Source: Ustilaginoidea virens
Taxonomy: Eukaryota; Ascomycota; Sordariomycetes; Hypocreales; Clavicipitaceae
Direction of reading: 5' to 3'
Assembly (NCBI RefSeq): GCF_000687475.1
Contig: NC_057318.1
Span: 6,200,001-6,264,000 of the forward strand
DNA: 64,000 nucleotides
Shown: piece after piece, positions 45,300-58,330 of the stretch
Layout: every line of letters starts with the position of its first letter
Position numbering within the stretch: position 1 is the first letter of the stretch
Made by a program: the position numbers and the translations under genes
The notes under the pieces: model-generated
The model's database searches: none
What the model was told of the DNA's origin: nothing
Seen by the model: only the letters and a program-made list of their open reading frames with translations

Positions 45300-45641
45300 T
45301 GTTGATATAAACTCGGGGTACCCAGTTGTACGTAAGGTTACGCGCATGGTATTATGTACCGTGAAGTCACTAAGTAAAGGATTTATTGACTTTACTAATG
45401 ACTAAATATCTAAAAGGAAAGAAAGGAAGCAAAAGAGGGTAATTACACGATATGGCCTTTTTGTGCGTATGCTGTTATTACGTGCATCGGCGCAGTCGGG
45501 CCGGGCTGCCCGCATGCCCTACCGGGCTCAGGGGTAAAGGGGCAAAAGTAGCCACATCATGCGCAACGGGTATACGCGGCACATCCGTCGCAATATGCCT
45601 AATTGTGCCCAATTGGGCACCTTACGACAGCGATTCCGATA
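45300..45641 (-). repeat. 3' LTR of copy 7
   Basis: 342 bp, TGTTGATATAAACTCGGGG...CCGATA on this strand. The palindrome head is expanded (AATTGTGCCCAATTGGGCAC). Confidence 0.92.
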
Positions 45642-45911
45642 CTAGCAGCTTCTCTTTTTATAGAAGCAAACATCAGAATCGCTAGGATGTAAGGCGCATA
45701 CATAGAAAGAAAAGTGCGGCACGGTCTCGGCAGGTTATGCCGCCGATAACGCTATCGTGCTACGCGGCCGGCCACATACCGTACGGCTAAAACAAAGTGT
45801 CAAAAAGGGGCAGTAGTAAACGCAGTAAAAGTATTAAATGCACACAACATTAAATATAGGAAAATCCACACACTTGCCATATATGACATCACCAATACCT
45901 CCCAAACGCAG

Positions 45912-47705
45912 TCAGATATTGACCGGCCTCTTTACCCACCCTTCCATATATATAACAGCCCTATTTTAGTCGATGAAGGTCTCAAGGGCTTTATTAGGCA
46001 TTCCCTTAGTTATTGCATCGGCGAGGTTATTATTCCCGTTAATCCAGCGAATCTTATAGATTTCCTGGCGCTCGTATGACTGTCGCAGGGCTATAATATC
46101 TATCATGAGCCTCTTTTCCTTAGTAGTACCTAGCTTAATAAGGCATTCGTATAACGAAAACAAATCCGTACACATAACTATGGGGATCTTCGGCAATCCC
46201 AGCCTACTGGTAATCATATTGAGGGTCGTGCCTATCGCATATGCGATATCGACCCCTTGCACCATACTATATAGCTCCAAAGCAAGTGCGCTACGCATTA
46301 TACGCTTACTTTTTATAGAGCTGTAAATGACGATATTACCGGTCAGTAGGAAGGCATTATCTATGGGGTTATCCTCTTCGTTCCCTAGCATAATGATATA
46401 GCCAATCTAGGAGCTTAAATCTTTATTATTGGCAAAAGATCCGTTAACAAATACAAAGAGTTTAGCTATAGCAAGGGCCAGATTGATGTACTATAAGCCA
46501 CGATCCTAGTTATTGCATTGCCATTAAAGGCGCTTATTTAACCTCGCGATATCATCAGGGTCAGGTTGCTGGTATTATGCCGCGATAGATAGGTTAAAAG
46601 ATGCCTCGGGCTGGCAGACTATAGCCACGTAAGCACCGCAAGCGCGTTGCTCGACATAATTACGCTAGGCCGTGGGCGCATTCTTATCGATGGTTATAAT
46701 CTTTATGCTTTGACCTTTCTGGCATAATATTATTGTGCCGTCGGTAGTGACCGTTAGCATATATCCGTTGAATATTAGGGGTATAGTTAGTGATAGCCTC
46801 GTCTTAGGCTTAGCGTTAAAGCCTGCTTTAGTAAGCTCTAATTCCTCTCGTTAGAAGAAGGCATTATCACTTAGGCCGAGGGTATCGTCAGTCTGCATAC
46901 CTACGATACTAAAGTATATGCTAATATCATCGGTATGGTTAGGAGCGTCAGTACGGTCAAAGGCATTAGTATAATTAGGAACGTTATTGCCGGCAGATAT
47001 CAGCAAATAGGGGTCGTAAGTCGATATAGTCATGCCCAACTTCTCGCGATAGTGCCAGAAGTATATCGCCCACCAGTGGGTGCCTGCCTTAGCTATTCCG
47101 TATAGTGGCTTCACCACTTCCATAATAGTATTATCTGGGTATTAGTGGGCTATTTATTTGGGCAGCTTGGCAATAATCGATCTATTGAGGGTGGTAGATA
47201 ACTACACGTAAGCTTATGTAATATCACATATCTAGAGGAATAAGCCGTAAGAGCGTTATAGTGATGGGGCCAATAATATAAGTAACCGTTAACTAGCCCG
47301 TTGGATTATAGGGGACTGAGTCAATATCAATTGCTTTTCATCATCACTATGACTTTATATAATGAGTCGTGACTTCTTATATAGCGTATCTGTGCCTTTG
47401 CCCTTAATCTCTCGTACCATATATAAGTTAAATAGGCATTGGGCTCTATATTGATCGATATTAAAGGTAATAAATCGGAACACATTACGGGCTTATAATG
47501 CTTTAATCTCTGTATAGTCTGACTGCTTAAAAGGGTCTCTAGGGGTCGTGATCTTGCCTTCCCGGCGTAATTGGCTAGCAAGCTATAGATCGGCTTACTC
47601 TTTCGCGGTTAGGAAAAAGACATCAATAATAGTATTAGAAGCTATAGTATTAACGAGAGCTTCTTCTTGGTCTTTGTTGATTATAACGTCGGATACCACC
47701 CTTAC
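45912..47705 (-). pseudogene. RT-RNase H of copy 7, best preserved
   Basis: RNase H is open over 141 codons (45966-46391) with ALALELYSM, CTDLFSLYECL, the RQSYERQEIYKIRWI end and ADAITKGMPNKALETFID. RT has an open part (46851-47123) with KPLYGIAKAGTHWWAIYF and an intact G-M-Q-T-D-D-T catalytic segment, and another at 47327-47581 near the N-terminus. In the RNase H start block, Asp of FVDGSF reads Asn (about 46440-46450). Stops between the open parts still block translation. Confidence 0.86.
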
Positions 47706-48960
47706 TAGTAATAGTGATAGTGGCCTGGCTTAATCAGATCTAGTGACTAGCAACGGATATATCGCGGCTATAGGTATCATCGATGATATCGCGACTATAG
47801 GTATCGTCGCGGTTAGAGGTGCAGCTATAGCCGGTATCCTGACTTCCATCCGGCCGGGGCGGGCCGGGCTTTCGGTATAGATGATATCTTTGGCATCGTC
47901 GGGGTTGTGGTTATATAGCTTGACGACCGTTAACCGGAACTAAACCGGGCTATATTGCATCTATACGATACAGGTCTCACCATCGATACTGATTAGCCGG
48001 TATAGCCCGTGCCAGCCACCTTTCTCTCGCCATACCCATATATCGGATTATAGGGGTAGTCGGTAGATAGGCCGCGTATCCGGGCCATTCCATTAGGCGA
48101 GGGCATCGTGAACTTATCGCTTAGCGAGGCATTTCCTAGCTTCATTAGTGGCCTTTCGTAATGTTAAGGCGCGTTATGATACTGATAAGCTAGGGGGTAA
48201 ATCGTCCGTGAGTCGAGGATATACCCTAAAGACCAATAACATAGGCACTAGACCGTTAGGTCCAGCAGAATTGTTGACAGCCTTTACAGCAAGCTATAAT
48301 TTCTGTTCCTTTGTTATTAGGTCGCCTACTTTATTATCAATAATAGTATAGGCTCGGCGTAACGGGGCGTGATATCTTTCGACCTTGCCAATACTATTAT
48401 GGGCTTCTATAGGAATTTCATCCACATTAATAGATAGAAGCCAGGCATTATAACGGAATTTAGCGGAGGCGAAATTGGGGCCAGCATCATAAACAATCTA
48501 ATCCGGCGGGCCGAAGTATATATCTATCTAGTATTCCTTGAGGGCATTTTAAATATCGCGGGCCTTCTGTCTTTATAGATCAAGAAATCTAGCTGCCTAG
48601 AAGCTTATCGCGGCATCTACAATATATAATACCGGCCGATTATTAATATGAAGGATATCGACGATAATTTCGTAGTTAAACTAGCTAGTATTATTATCCT
48701 TAAGCGTGAATTTGAATCGGCTAGGTGCCTTTACATTCATTTGGCATTAATGGCACATATGGGTAATGCTTTTGATGATATTGCGATTAATATCATCATA
48801 AATAGCCCGCTAAAGCAATTTGGTAAGCCTATTGATAGAAGGGTGCCCAAATCGACGATATAGCTAACGGATTTCCTATAACGATAGATAGAAGGCTGCA
48901 GTATCCGTGGCATTGAGAGTCCACTATAGATATCCCCATTTCCTAATAATTGGGACCTTG
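47706..48960 (-). pseudogene. Integrase and linker of copy 7
   Basis: The linker (about 47730-47880) has only a few Ile-rich units. The integrase keeps V-Y-D-A-G with the second Asp (about 48480-48500) and many blocks of the consensus order, with stops at former Trp and Gln codons. It is closer to intact than the other integrases here but not translatable. Confidence 0.78.
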
Positions 48961-48968
48961 ATATCCCC

Positions 48969-49325
48969 TTAGATTAATAGGTTATTAATATTATCAAGCT
49001 TCACGCCCATCCTATCTATATCCGTAATAGAATATAGGAAGGGGGTGCCACTATCAAGGACGTGGAAGGGGATATTGCCGAATATCATCAGAATATTCAA
49101 TATGCCGGAAGATGTAGCAGAGCTAGCGCCGAAGTTCACCGTATGCTTTTTATCAGTCGCCTCAATAGTTAGGATCTTCATTAACCTCATTAGGGCCTTT
49201 ACTTGACCTAGGCCTGCTATTGATAGGCCGGAAGCGCTAGTATCCAGTAGGATTCCGCGGAAGGTGTGGTCACCGTACCGTTCTTCTTCTAAAAAGGCAG
49301 AATTACGGTCTGGTAGTAAGGGCAT
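48969..49325 (-). pseudogene. Aspartic protease of copy 7, frame open
   Basis: A 118-codon open stretch beginning MPLLPDRNSAFLEEERYGDH. The active site reads L-L-D-T-S-A-S-G, with Gly changed to Ser. The Met is internal to the polyprotein. Confidence 0.78.
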
Positions 49326-51764
49326 TCGGAAGGGGTCAATCTATAGGAAGGCATATCGGCATAATTCATCCTATAGGGCTTGTAATATCTCGATAGATAA
49401 AGGTGACGGTTCTGATTGCATAAGGGCTAGGAAATATTGCGTGGCTATAATTTGTGGTGTGACAGCATTCTCTGCATCCTATTATGCATCCCCTGCCATT
49501 ATGACTTCAATATCTTCAACAATATCATTAAAATTAGCATCTTCGAGGCCTTACGCAGGCCCCTCGTATTCCTATAGGAAAATGCAGAATTTCTTATCAT
49601 CAGGGGCGGTACAGTTAGAACGGTTCTTCAGCCATTATGCCTTTAATTCTTATTGCTCTTTATCAGTATAGTTAGATGACTAATATCCTAATTTATTACA
49701 AATAAAGCATCTTCTTTGATAAGGCCTAGCTAGAAAGGCGCGATTCTGTTATTGCCGTTAAGGGGGTCTATATTATTAGGGGCGTTAATACCGGTTATAG
49801 GATTAACCGTATCTACGATCTGTGAATAATGCTATATTATTAGCGATATTAATATCTTCAATATCCTAATATTGCTAAGGCTATTGTTAAAGGAAATGAT
49901 GCTATTGAGTCATATGGGTAGTCTCGTAGATGGAAAGGGATCGCCATAGGTCAGCGGCGAGGCCTTCGAATATAGGGGCATATCGATATAGCGCCTGGCT
50001 ACACTTAGGGGTATCCCTTACAGCATTAAGGACTTATCGGTGAAGCTCTGTATCAGTTATAAAGGGGGGAAAAAGACCACAATATAGGCATTGAAGTTCC
50101 TCTAGTAGGATATTAAGGCATTTTAACTTTGACTTATTAGGGTGTTTCGCGATAGTTAATTAGAGCGTTATTCTATTCTAATGGTGCAAATAGAATTGCT
50201 CTATGCTTTTATTTTTGAAATGGCTTTTAATTTTGCGGACTATATCGTTAAAAGTGAGGATATCACGAATGCGTTTAATATTATCAAAGTAAAAGGTCTT
50301 AATATCGCTGATGAGCATGATTTAGAAGGCTCTGGCTAATGTATTATCGGGTAATCCTAGTAGGCGGCACTTGCTCTTAAAAGAGATGACTTTTAGTATA
50401 ATAAAGTCATCCATTTTGCCGCTATATCTATCCTCTATGCGATAGCTGTGCAAGAGGTTAGATATCTTCTTCAATATATTATTAAACCCGGCCTCTGCGT
50501 AGGCTCTTCGGGTATAATCTTCTTAGTAGTGTTATTATTCCAGAGGGTATTCTGGAACGGCTTATCGGTAGCCTTGCGGTAGGCTGGCGGGAGCTCTAGC
50601 TAGGTTATCCTATAACCTAGGTCGGTCTAGGTTTACCGGTCCTCCCATTAAGATGGTCCGTTCATCGGCCTAGGTAGGGCGATATTAACGGGAAGGGCCA
50701 GGTGCCATGCCTAATTTTGGCATTGTCGGATAAGGCGTTTAGGCCCGATATTTGGTATTACGGGCGGTGGCGGTATTGGCTTAGAGGGTATTATCGTTAT
50801 CAGGGTCCTCTGTTGAAGGAAGCATATTATCGGGGCCTATAACTCGACCTCTATTAGGCATGCTATAACCTCGAGGGGTATTGAGATAGCCGCCTCGGCT
50901 AAGGGTATAATCCCTAGGTTGATATAATTAATCGGGTCGGTCTTATGGGCTGTAATCATCGGCTGTTGCATATTATTGATGACGGGAGTTTTCCCTTATT
51001 TCGAATAGCGGCCTATTGTAAATAGGCGTCTTCCCTTTTGGTTATAAGGACCGGCCCCTTTTTTGTTCGGTAGGGGTGTGAGGCTTCTTCGATATAGAGG
51101 GGGGGACGATAGGTTATTATGACTATGATCATGCCATTAGTATTGCGAATTCCCTTGGCGTTAATAGGGCTTATAAGTGCCATAGCGAGAGCCTTGGCGA
51201 GGGTATTCGTATAACTATTATGGGGGCTCGTGATAATAATGATGAGGGCCTTGTGCGTGTGTGTAAGGGCGTATTTTAAAGCCTTTATATCTCTTGCTTG
51301 GTATTACCGATGGGTAGTAAGGCTTCCCTAGTAGGGTTAAGCCGGGATAGGAATATACTGCGAGTAAGTTGCCGGGTTACTTCCTCTTAAGGCCATTGTG
51401 GATTCTGTTGTTATTAAAGGCATTTAAGTAGGATTGGTGTTATTAGGGAACCCGATACTCTAATATATACGCCGCATTCCCGTAATATTGAGCGGAATTA
51501 CTATAAAACCTGAGCGTTAATACGGCGGAATAGGGCTTCATTCCACTCGCTACAATCCTCGCGGAATTATTCCCAGAGATCATCATCCAGATAGGTATTT
51601 TCCTCATAGGTATCTATAAGGAACGCGATACGGTTGTATAGCTATACATTTATAGCATTATCAGGGTCGACGGGCTCTATAGCATTGGTCTAATTATCGT
51701 CAAAGAGTAAGGCAAATCGTTATATCCTCTCAGGTAGCTCTTGTGGTTATTATAATGAGGCCAT
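49326..51764 (-). pseudogene. gag of copy 7 with original ATG
   Basis: The ATG at 51762-51764 is followed by a readable N-terminus (M-A-S-L then stops at former Gln codons, then PQELPERI). The same codon is ATA in copies 2 and 3, which supports this start. The zinc-knuckle region lies at about 49676-49712. The length of about 810 codons to the protease border suggests that Gag and Pol form one frame, as in many copia elements. Confidence 0.75.
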
Positions 51765-52109
51765 AGTGTTGAGATAAGGGTTTGAAGAGAGGGGGGGGGG
51801 GATATATTGCAAGGAGTATAAGATTCAAGAGGGCTTTTACTATAGTAGTAAAAGAAAGAAAGAATAGGAAGAGGTCATAAATCGTTCTTCCTAGATGCTA
51901 AGGGTATCTTTAAAAATCATAATATTCAGCATAAGTTTCTTCCTTATAATAGACGAGGGGAAGGAGAAATCATAAATCGTTCTCCCTCTAGTTAGCATAG
52001 CTAAGAAAGCTTAACTGCCTCTTCGAAATCAATATCTTGCTGATCTATAATGCACCGTTCTTTGCGGGATGTAATTATCCTGTAAGTAGTGGTTATCACC
52101 ACTGATCAG
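51765..52109 (-). promoter_or_regulatory. 5' leader of copy 7 with hairpin and palindrome
   Basis: A run of 11 G (51791-51801) lies upstream of gag. Next to the LTR, AGTGGT (52088-52093) pairs with ACCACT (52098-52103) around a TATC loop, and ACTGATCAGT (52101-52110) is a perfect 10-bp palindrome that overlaps the LTR edge. No tRNA 3'-end complement (TGG start) sits at the border. Confidence 0.65.
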
Positions 52110-52452
52110 TATTGATATAAACTCGGGGTACCCAGTTATACGTAGGGTTGCGCGTGTGGTATTATGTACCGTGAGGTCACTAAGTAAAGGATTTATTGAC
52201 TTTACTAATGACTGAATATCTAAAAGGAAAGAAAGGAAGCAAAAGAGGGTAATTACACGATGTGGCCTTTTTATGCGTATGCCGTTGTCACGTGCATCGG
52301 CGCAGTCGGGCCGGGCTGCCCGCGTGCCCTACCGGGCTCAGGGGTAAAGGGGCAAAAGTGGCCACATCGTGCGCAACGGGTGTGCGCGGCACATCCGTCG
52401 CAATGTGCCCAATTGTGCCCAATTAGGCACCTTGCGACAGCGATTCCGACAG
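52110..52452 (-). repeat. 5' LTR of copy 7
   Basis: 343 bp, TATTGATATAAACTCGGGG...CCGACA on this strand. Confidence 0.92.
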
Positions 52453-53829
52453 ATAAAATATAAAAAGGGGGTGCTACTATTAAGGATGTAGAAGGGGATA
52501 TTGCTGAATATCATCGGAATATTTAATATACCGGAAGATATGGCAGAGCTAGCGCCGAAGTTTATTATATGCTTTTTGTCAGTCGCCTCGATAGTTAGGG
52601 TCTTTATTAACCTTATTAGGGCCTTTATTTGACCTAGGCCTGCTATTGATAGGCTGGAAGCGCTAATATCCGGTAGGATTTTGCGGAAGGTGTGATTACT
52701 ATACTATTCTTCTTCTAGAAAGGTAGAATTACGGTCTAGTAGTAAGGGCATTCGGAAGGGGTTAATCTATAGGAAGGCATATTAGTATAATTCATCCTAT
52801 AGGGCTTATAATATCTCGATAGATAAAGGTGACGGTTCTAATTGCATAGGGGCTAGGAAATATTGCGTGGCTGTAATTTGTGGTATGGCAGCTTTCTCTA
52901 TATCCTATTGTGTATCCCCTGCTATTATTACCTCGATATTACCAATAATATCGTTAAGGTCGGCCTCTACTTTTTCTTCGAGGCCTTAGGGGCCGGGCTC
53001 TTTATATTCCTATAAGAAAATACGGAATTTCTTATTATTAGGGGTAGTACGGTGGGATCGGTTCTTTATCTATCGGTCTTTTGATTCTTATTGCTCTTTA
53101 GTAGAATAATTAGATAACTAATACCCTATTTTATTATAAACGAAGTAACGTCTTTAATAGGGCCTAGCTAGAAAGGCGCGATTCTATTATTGCCGTTGAT
53201 ACTGCTACTATAGGCCGAATCGGCGTTAAAGGCGGGATTGACTATATCTACAGTTAATGAAGAACACTATATTATTATTAATATCGTTAGTATCGTGATG
53301 TTGTTGCTGTTGAAGGAAATAATGCTATTGATTTGTATAAATTGACTTGTAGATAGAAAGGGATCGCTGTAGGTTAGTGGCGAGGCCTTCGAATATAGGG
53401 GCATAACGGTATAAGGCCTAGCTATACTTAGGGGTATCCCTTATAGCATTAAGGACTTATTGGTAAAGCTCTGTATTAGCTATAAAGGGGGGAAAAAGAC
53501 CACAATATAGGCGTTAAAGTTCTTCTAATAGGATATTAAGGCATTCTAGCTTTGACTTATTAGGATATTTCGCGATAGTTGATTAGAGCGTTATTCTATT
53601 CTAACGGTATAAATAGAATTGCTTCGTACTCTTATTTTCGAAATAGCTCTTAACTTTGCAGACTATATCGTCAAAAGTAAGGGTATTACGAATATATTCG
53701 ATATTATTAAAGTAATATATCTTAGTATCGCCGGTGAGTATAATTTAAAAGGCTTTGGCGAATATATTATCGGGTAATCCTAGTAGGCGGTACTTACTCT
53801 TAAAAGAGATAACTTTTGGTATAATAAAG

Positions 53830-54556
53830 TGTTGCAAAATGGTGACTCAGAACACTGTTGGAAAGTATACTAAGTATCGACAGTGGCGTACAAAGCGTTG
53901 CAGAATAAAACAAAGAGCTAGTTAAAGATTTAAAGCGCACAAGAGGTTGACCAGAGCAAAGATGTCAGGGAAATCTGATTCTAATTGTTGGTGACTATTC
54001 TAGCTAGAAAGAGGGAATTTTGGGCATATTTCTACCATCTTGAAAAAGTGGTTGAAAATAATGAAAAACCGCAAAAATAGCGAAAAACCCGACGAAAAGT
54101 CGGTCTGCCCAACCGTGCCCAGTCTGTGCCCAATATCCTACCCAGTGCATACCCAACCAAGCCCAGTGGCTTATAGCGGTGTGCCGGATGCCCTATAACA
54201 GCCTGCCGTACGGGCCGGAAGCCCTATATCGGTCTGCCGTAAATGACCGGTATAGCGGGTGACTGTATGTAGAAGGCCGAAAGTGCTGGTATTAGCAAGG
54301 TTTGCCCATTTGGTAATCCCGTAGAAATGCGCCGCCTGTTGTGGGCCCTGTGGCCTGCTATGACCGGCCGCTGTGGCCGGCTGTGGGGCGCTTTGCCGGT
54401 GCCGTGACCGGCGCTATAGCCCACTGTAATCGGCGTTGTGGGGCGCTGTGCCCCACTATAGCGCCTGGTATAGCCACCGCGATATCTCAACGTAGAGACG
54501 TCGTACGGTAGCGAGACTAGTACCAAAATACAGCTAAAAAGGCGCTGATTTCAACA
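53830..54556 (-). repeat. 3' LTR of C2
   Basis: 727 bp, TGTTGCAAAATGG...GATTTCAACA on this strand, with perfect TGTTG/CAACA ends. By hand count it differs from the other LTR at about 19 sites, 18 of them transitions. It is rich in GCCGGTGCCGTGACCGG-like segments. Confidence 0.95.
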
Positions 54557-54631
54557 CCCCCTCTGATTAGCAACATGGCTAATCCTAGCGTTAGAATAAA
54601 AGAAAGAAGTCCTGTAAAAAAGAAGAAAAAA

Positions 54632-56330
54632 TTATAGGGATTGCAGCCCTAATAATTGCCGAAATATAGGGAATTTCGGGCTTGGGAGTGGTTTGGTAAG
54701 TCCATCCGCAGGCATATCTATCGTGGGTAAATAAGATATTTTTACCAGGCCACCGTAGGCCTTCTCACGTATATACCGGAATTTAAGTAAGGTATGCTTA
54801 GTGCGGGCATGCTGATTTGGGTCATTTGCGTTAGAAATAGACCCTTGGTTATCGCAGTATAGTAGTATCGGGCATTGAATATCGACCTGGATTTCTTTAA
54901 ATAAATTAGATATCCACTCCACTTCGCGAAGCGCCTTAAGCATTACATCAGACTCGGCTTCAAGTATTGATAAAACCACAGTTGAAGACCGTTTTAACCT
55001 CTAGCTAATAGGCCCACTATTTAAGGTAGTAAGATAACCACTAGTAGACTTAGAAGTAAGGCGATAACCAGCAAAATCGCTGTCAGAAAATGCAGCTAAT
55101 ACTACGGTAGCTTTAGCGGCTCGGTAACAAATGGCTGTATTTGCCGTACCAGCTAAGTAGCGGAAAGTGCCCTTAGCAGCATTAAGCTGTATAGTGAAAG
55201 CCTGTTGTATATATTGTGATAGGTATTGCGTTGGAAAGGCAAGGTCAGGTCTTAATATCATTATTAACCACATCGATATCCCTATTAGCTGCTGGAATAA
55301 GTATTAATTACTAGTATCCAGCGGCGTATCGTCAGCCTCAGTAAGTATACCGGGCTATAGCGGGATTAGATGCGGTCATGCATCCTTAAGGTTGAATTTC
55401 TCAAGGACTTCCGCAATAAATTGCGATTAGTATAGCCATAATAGGCCCTTTTCTTTATCCCTAATAATCTATACTCCTAGAAAAAAGGAGGCAGGTCCTC
55501 GGTCTTCTATAGCATATACCTTATGGAACTTAGCCTTAAGCTAGTCAATATAGCTAAGGTCCGGACCGACAATCAAGCAGTCATTTATATAGGTCACAAT
55601 AAAAGTATATATTCCTTTATTATAGAAGACGGCAGCATCAGAAAGTAATGGCTTAAAACCCTCTTGCACTAGAAGGTCTTTTAACCGTAACTACTATTCG
55701 CGAGGGCCTTGTTTAAGCCTATATAGGGCTTTCTTCAATAGTATAACCTGTGATGCAGAGGGGTCATATCCAACCTTAGTAAGTAAGGCTAGAAGTCGTT
55801 GACGCTGTAGGTTAGACTATAAGGCTAGATTAGGTAAGAGTAGGCTTTCTGCAAATTCTAGAAAACCAGCTAAAATCTCCATATAAATCATCTCTAGCAG
55901 TTCACTATTTAGAAAGGCACCAATAAAGTCGATCTGCTCTATTTCCTAATTATTTACAGCAGTAAGAGTAAGGATAATCCTCTATATTAGTGGGATCGAA
56001 GTAGAGGCATAGGTCTCCGTAAAGTCTTGCCCAGATACCTGCATAAAGCCTTTAATAACTAATCGTGCCTTATATTTAACCGGGTTATTATTCGCATCTT
56101 TCTTAACGCGAAAAACAGGCCGGTTACGCAATATTTTCCTACTAGTAAGAACACTAGTCTTAGGAATAAATTGGAAGATATTTAAATCGATTAATTGCTC
56201 GAATTCCGAAAATAAGGCCTTAACCTAGCTATCTTTGTGTGGGTTATATAAGACTTCCTTCCAGCTATTAGGCATACCTTCTGGGGCCCGTTTTGCAGCC
56301 TTAATCTTTACTATACAGCAAATATCGTAT
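54632..56330 (-). pseudogene. RT-RNase H of C2
   Basis: RNase H is open at 54632-54979 (LEAESDVMLKALREVEW, LYCDNQGSISN, HARTKHTLLKFRYIRE) and 55001-55273 (RPDLAFPTQYLSQ, FSDSDFAG), separated by a stop. RT upstream has the block T-Y-I-N-D-C (about 55575-55600) where YVDD is expected, and the same TAG in the FLGVQII block as C1. FRVKKDAN and ARLVIKGF-like blocks follow near 56040-56120. Not functional as read. Confidence 0.86.
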
Positions 56331-57331
56331 ATTTGCTGGTAAAAAGCATAGGAAGGGGGGAAATCCTATATGGAAGCCTCTAGGGGGCTGCCTAGATATC
56401 CGAAAATCTAGTCGTTTTTCGGCTGGGTAGGTGGGAAAGCACCCCATTAGTTAGTCTATGGGTCAGACTATTAGTCAGACTATTGGTCAGTCTGTGGGTC
56501 AGACTGTTAGTTAGTCTATAGGTCAAGTAACCTATAGTATCCGTAGCTTAGGATACCTTGCACGTCTTATATCTATGGCTGCATTCTTCCTCTAATTTTA
56601 CCTCTAGTAGCCCTAACCTAGTATAGCTGAATAGGCACCTTTTCTAATACTCAAAACATTTTCTCCCACGGTCTCTCATTTAAGGCAATATCTAGACTCT
56701 CGAATTTCAGATATTCTAGTATAGGCAGCGTTTTACTATAGCGAAATGCTGCATTTACTAGGAAGCCGGGCGAAAAGGCAGAATCTATTGTATCGGAAAG
56801 TCGCAGAAAATCAGTATATATAGGGCTTTGAGATTCGGACCACTAAAAATTTATTGTGTGGGGTAAGTCAGAATTTTCATAAATGCGGGGTATACCCACT
56901 TTTATAACAGATTTAGAAAATCTCGGTGGTTGAGATTCCTAGTGACGAGAGCTTTCTGCATTTCCTAGTATTTGCAGCCTTTTTGTATAGGAAAAGGCTG
57001 CATTTTCCTTAGCCGGTAAAAAAGGACCGTCTTGCCTAAGCTAAAAAGCTGAGTTAGGCTAAAGCGATTTAGAATCGAAAGACGGCGAATTGCTGGGAAA
57101 TATTGCAGAGTGCTGTGGCAGGCCAATTAGTAGGCCCACTGGTTGTGGTGGATCCGTATGCTGTATTAGGCCCATTTATGGTGGGCCCGTAGGCTGTATT
57201 GGATCCGTGGCCTGTGGTAGGCCTGTGCCCTCGGCTAAGCCTGAAATAGGCATATTTAGGCGAGGCGACTTCCAGATAGGCTCTTCCAGAGCAATTTGGT
57301 CGTTATTTACCCCCTCTAAATTAGAAGGCGG
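56331..57331 (-). other. C2 integrase-RT linker, repeat-bearing
   Basis: About 1 kb that is longer than in C1 and poorly conserved. Tandem GTCAGACTATTGGTCAGTCT units (about 56451-56525) encode alternating Leu-Thr-Asn-Ser and Leu-Thr-His-Arg on the minus strand. A stretch on the plus strand (57090-57335) is open, but I take it as a shadow of the linker. Confidence 0.55.
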
Positions 57332-58330
57332 TTAGAAATCAAAAGTGCCCTCTAGGCCACTTAAAATAGGGCCTATACCTTTATTTTGGTAGGTGAAAGT
57401 AATGAAAGAGGTCTTAATGACGACCCGGCGATATAGGATGTAGACGAGGTAGGTGCCGTTACCTAGTGTAGCTAGTAACCTACCTGACTCGGTCCGGGGG
57501 GCTAGCTTATGGCTGATAACCCGTTTTTCTAGAGAGATTAGCACCTCTATAGCCGCACTAATAGCCCTAAAGCTAGTAAGGTTAGGTAGGTAGTAGTATA
57601 TAATTTCTGGAAAGTCCTTCTTTAATTCCTCGAAAGGTGATAAGGAACGGTTTAAGACTGCTATTAGATTTACTAAGGTAGTAATACTAAGAATCACTAT
57701 AGACTAAAGGTAAGAAGGTAACCGAGACTAAAGTATAGTAGCTCTAAGTCAGTTAACGATGACCTATATAGAGCGTTTTACTAACCTATTTTGCTCATAA
57801 ATATAAGGGGAAGAGGTTAAAAAATCTATACCCTTAAGAGCTAGCCAGGCTATAATAACATCGTTGATTTCCTTGCCACCATTATAGTGGAATTCAATAG
57901 CTGATTTGCCGTAGCGATTCCTAAGACCTTAGAAGAACCCCTATAATACTGGGAATACCGTGGGTCCTTCCTTATTGGGTAGTAAATACACCTAACGGAA
58001 GCATGATTTCCAGTCAACTAAGATAAGGCAAATAGGGCGTTTGTTATATAGTAGAGGGTTAATTTAGAAGATATCGCCCTCTATAATATCTAAACAATAC
58101 ATAAGGTCTGGTATAGCCCCTGATGTAAAACGCCGAACTGACTTTGCCCTTTTACAGGCAATATAGTTAAAATTAGAATCCTTTACCTTACTGAGATTAA
58201 ATAACCCTATAGTTGATGCACAGGTTTTCTTTAGAAGTTGGATTCTAATATGCCTAAGCCGGATATGCTAAAGTCCGGCTAGTAATAGCAGCTTTTGATA
58301 CTCAGTATCGGCTGCTGGTACTAGGGCAGA
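57332..58330 (-). pseudogene. Integrase of C2
   Basis: The C-terminal part is open at 57332-57697 (SHKLAPRTESGRLLATLGN, closely matching C1). Upstream the core shows DIIEGDIF and LILVD blocks. The Glu block reads E-Q-N-R-L-V-K-R-S-I, with Lys at the catalytic position (about 57765-57800). The zinc-finger part has lost residues: the His-containing WHVRLGH block reads stop-H-I-R-L-R-H, and the first Cys of CLTC is Tyr. Dead. Confidence 0.83.

Larger units (their letters stand above)
45300..52452 (-). mobile_element. Copy 7: full-length family A copia element
   Basis: LTRs at 45300-45641 and 52110-52452; the TSD reads GATAG on the left (45295-45299) and GATAA on the right (52453-52457), one transition apart. 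Inserted in protease of copy 4. Length 7153 bp. It is the best reference for family A here: gag ATG present, QTDD intact, integrase second Asp present. Confidence 0.92.

Noticed and set aside
54224..54526. Arg/Pro/Gly-rich frames (VLVSLPYDVSTLRYRGG...) in both C2 LTRs
   Set aside because: They sit within LTR sequence with GCCGGTGCC-type internal repeats, and the two LTRs carry the same frame. A protein product is unlikely.
57090..57335. Cys/Gly-rich open frame on the plus strand of C2
   Set aside because: It lies opposite the variable integrase-RT linker of C2 and has no neighbours, start context or known family.
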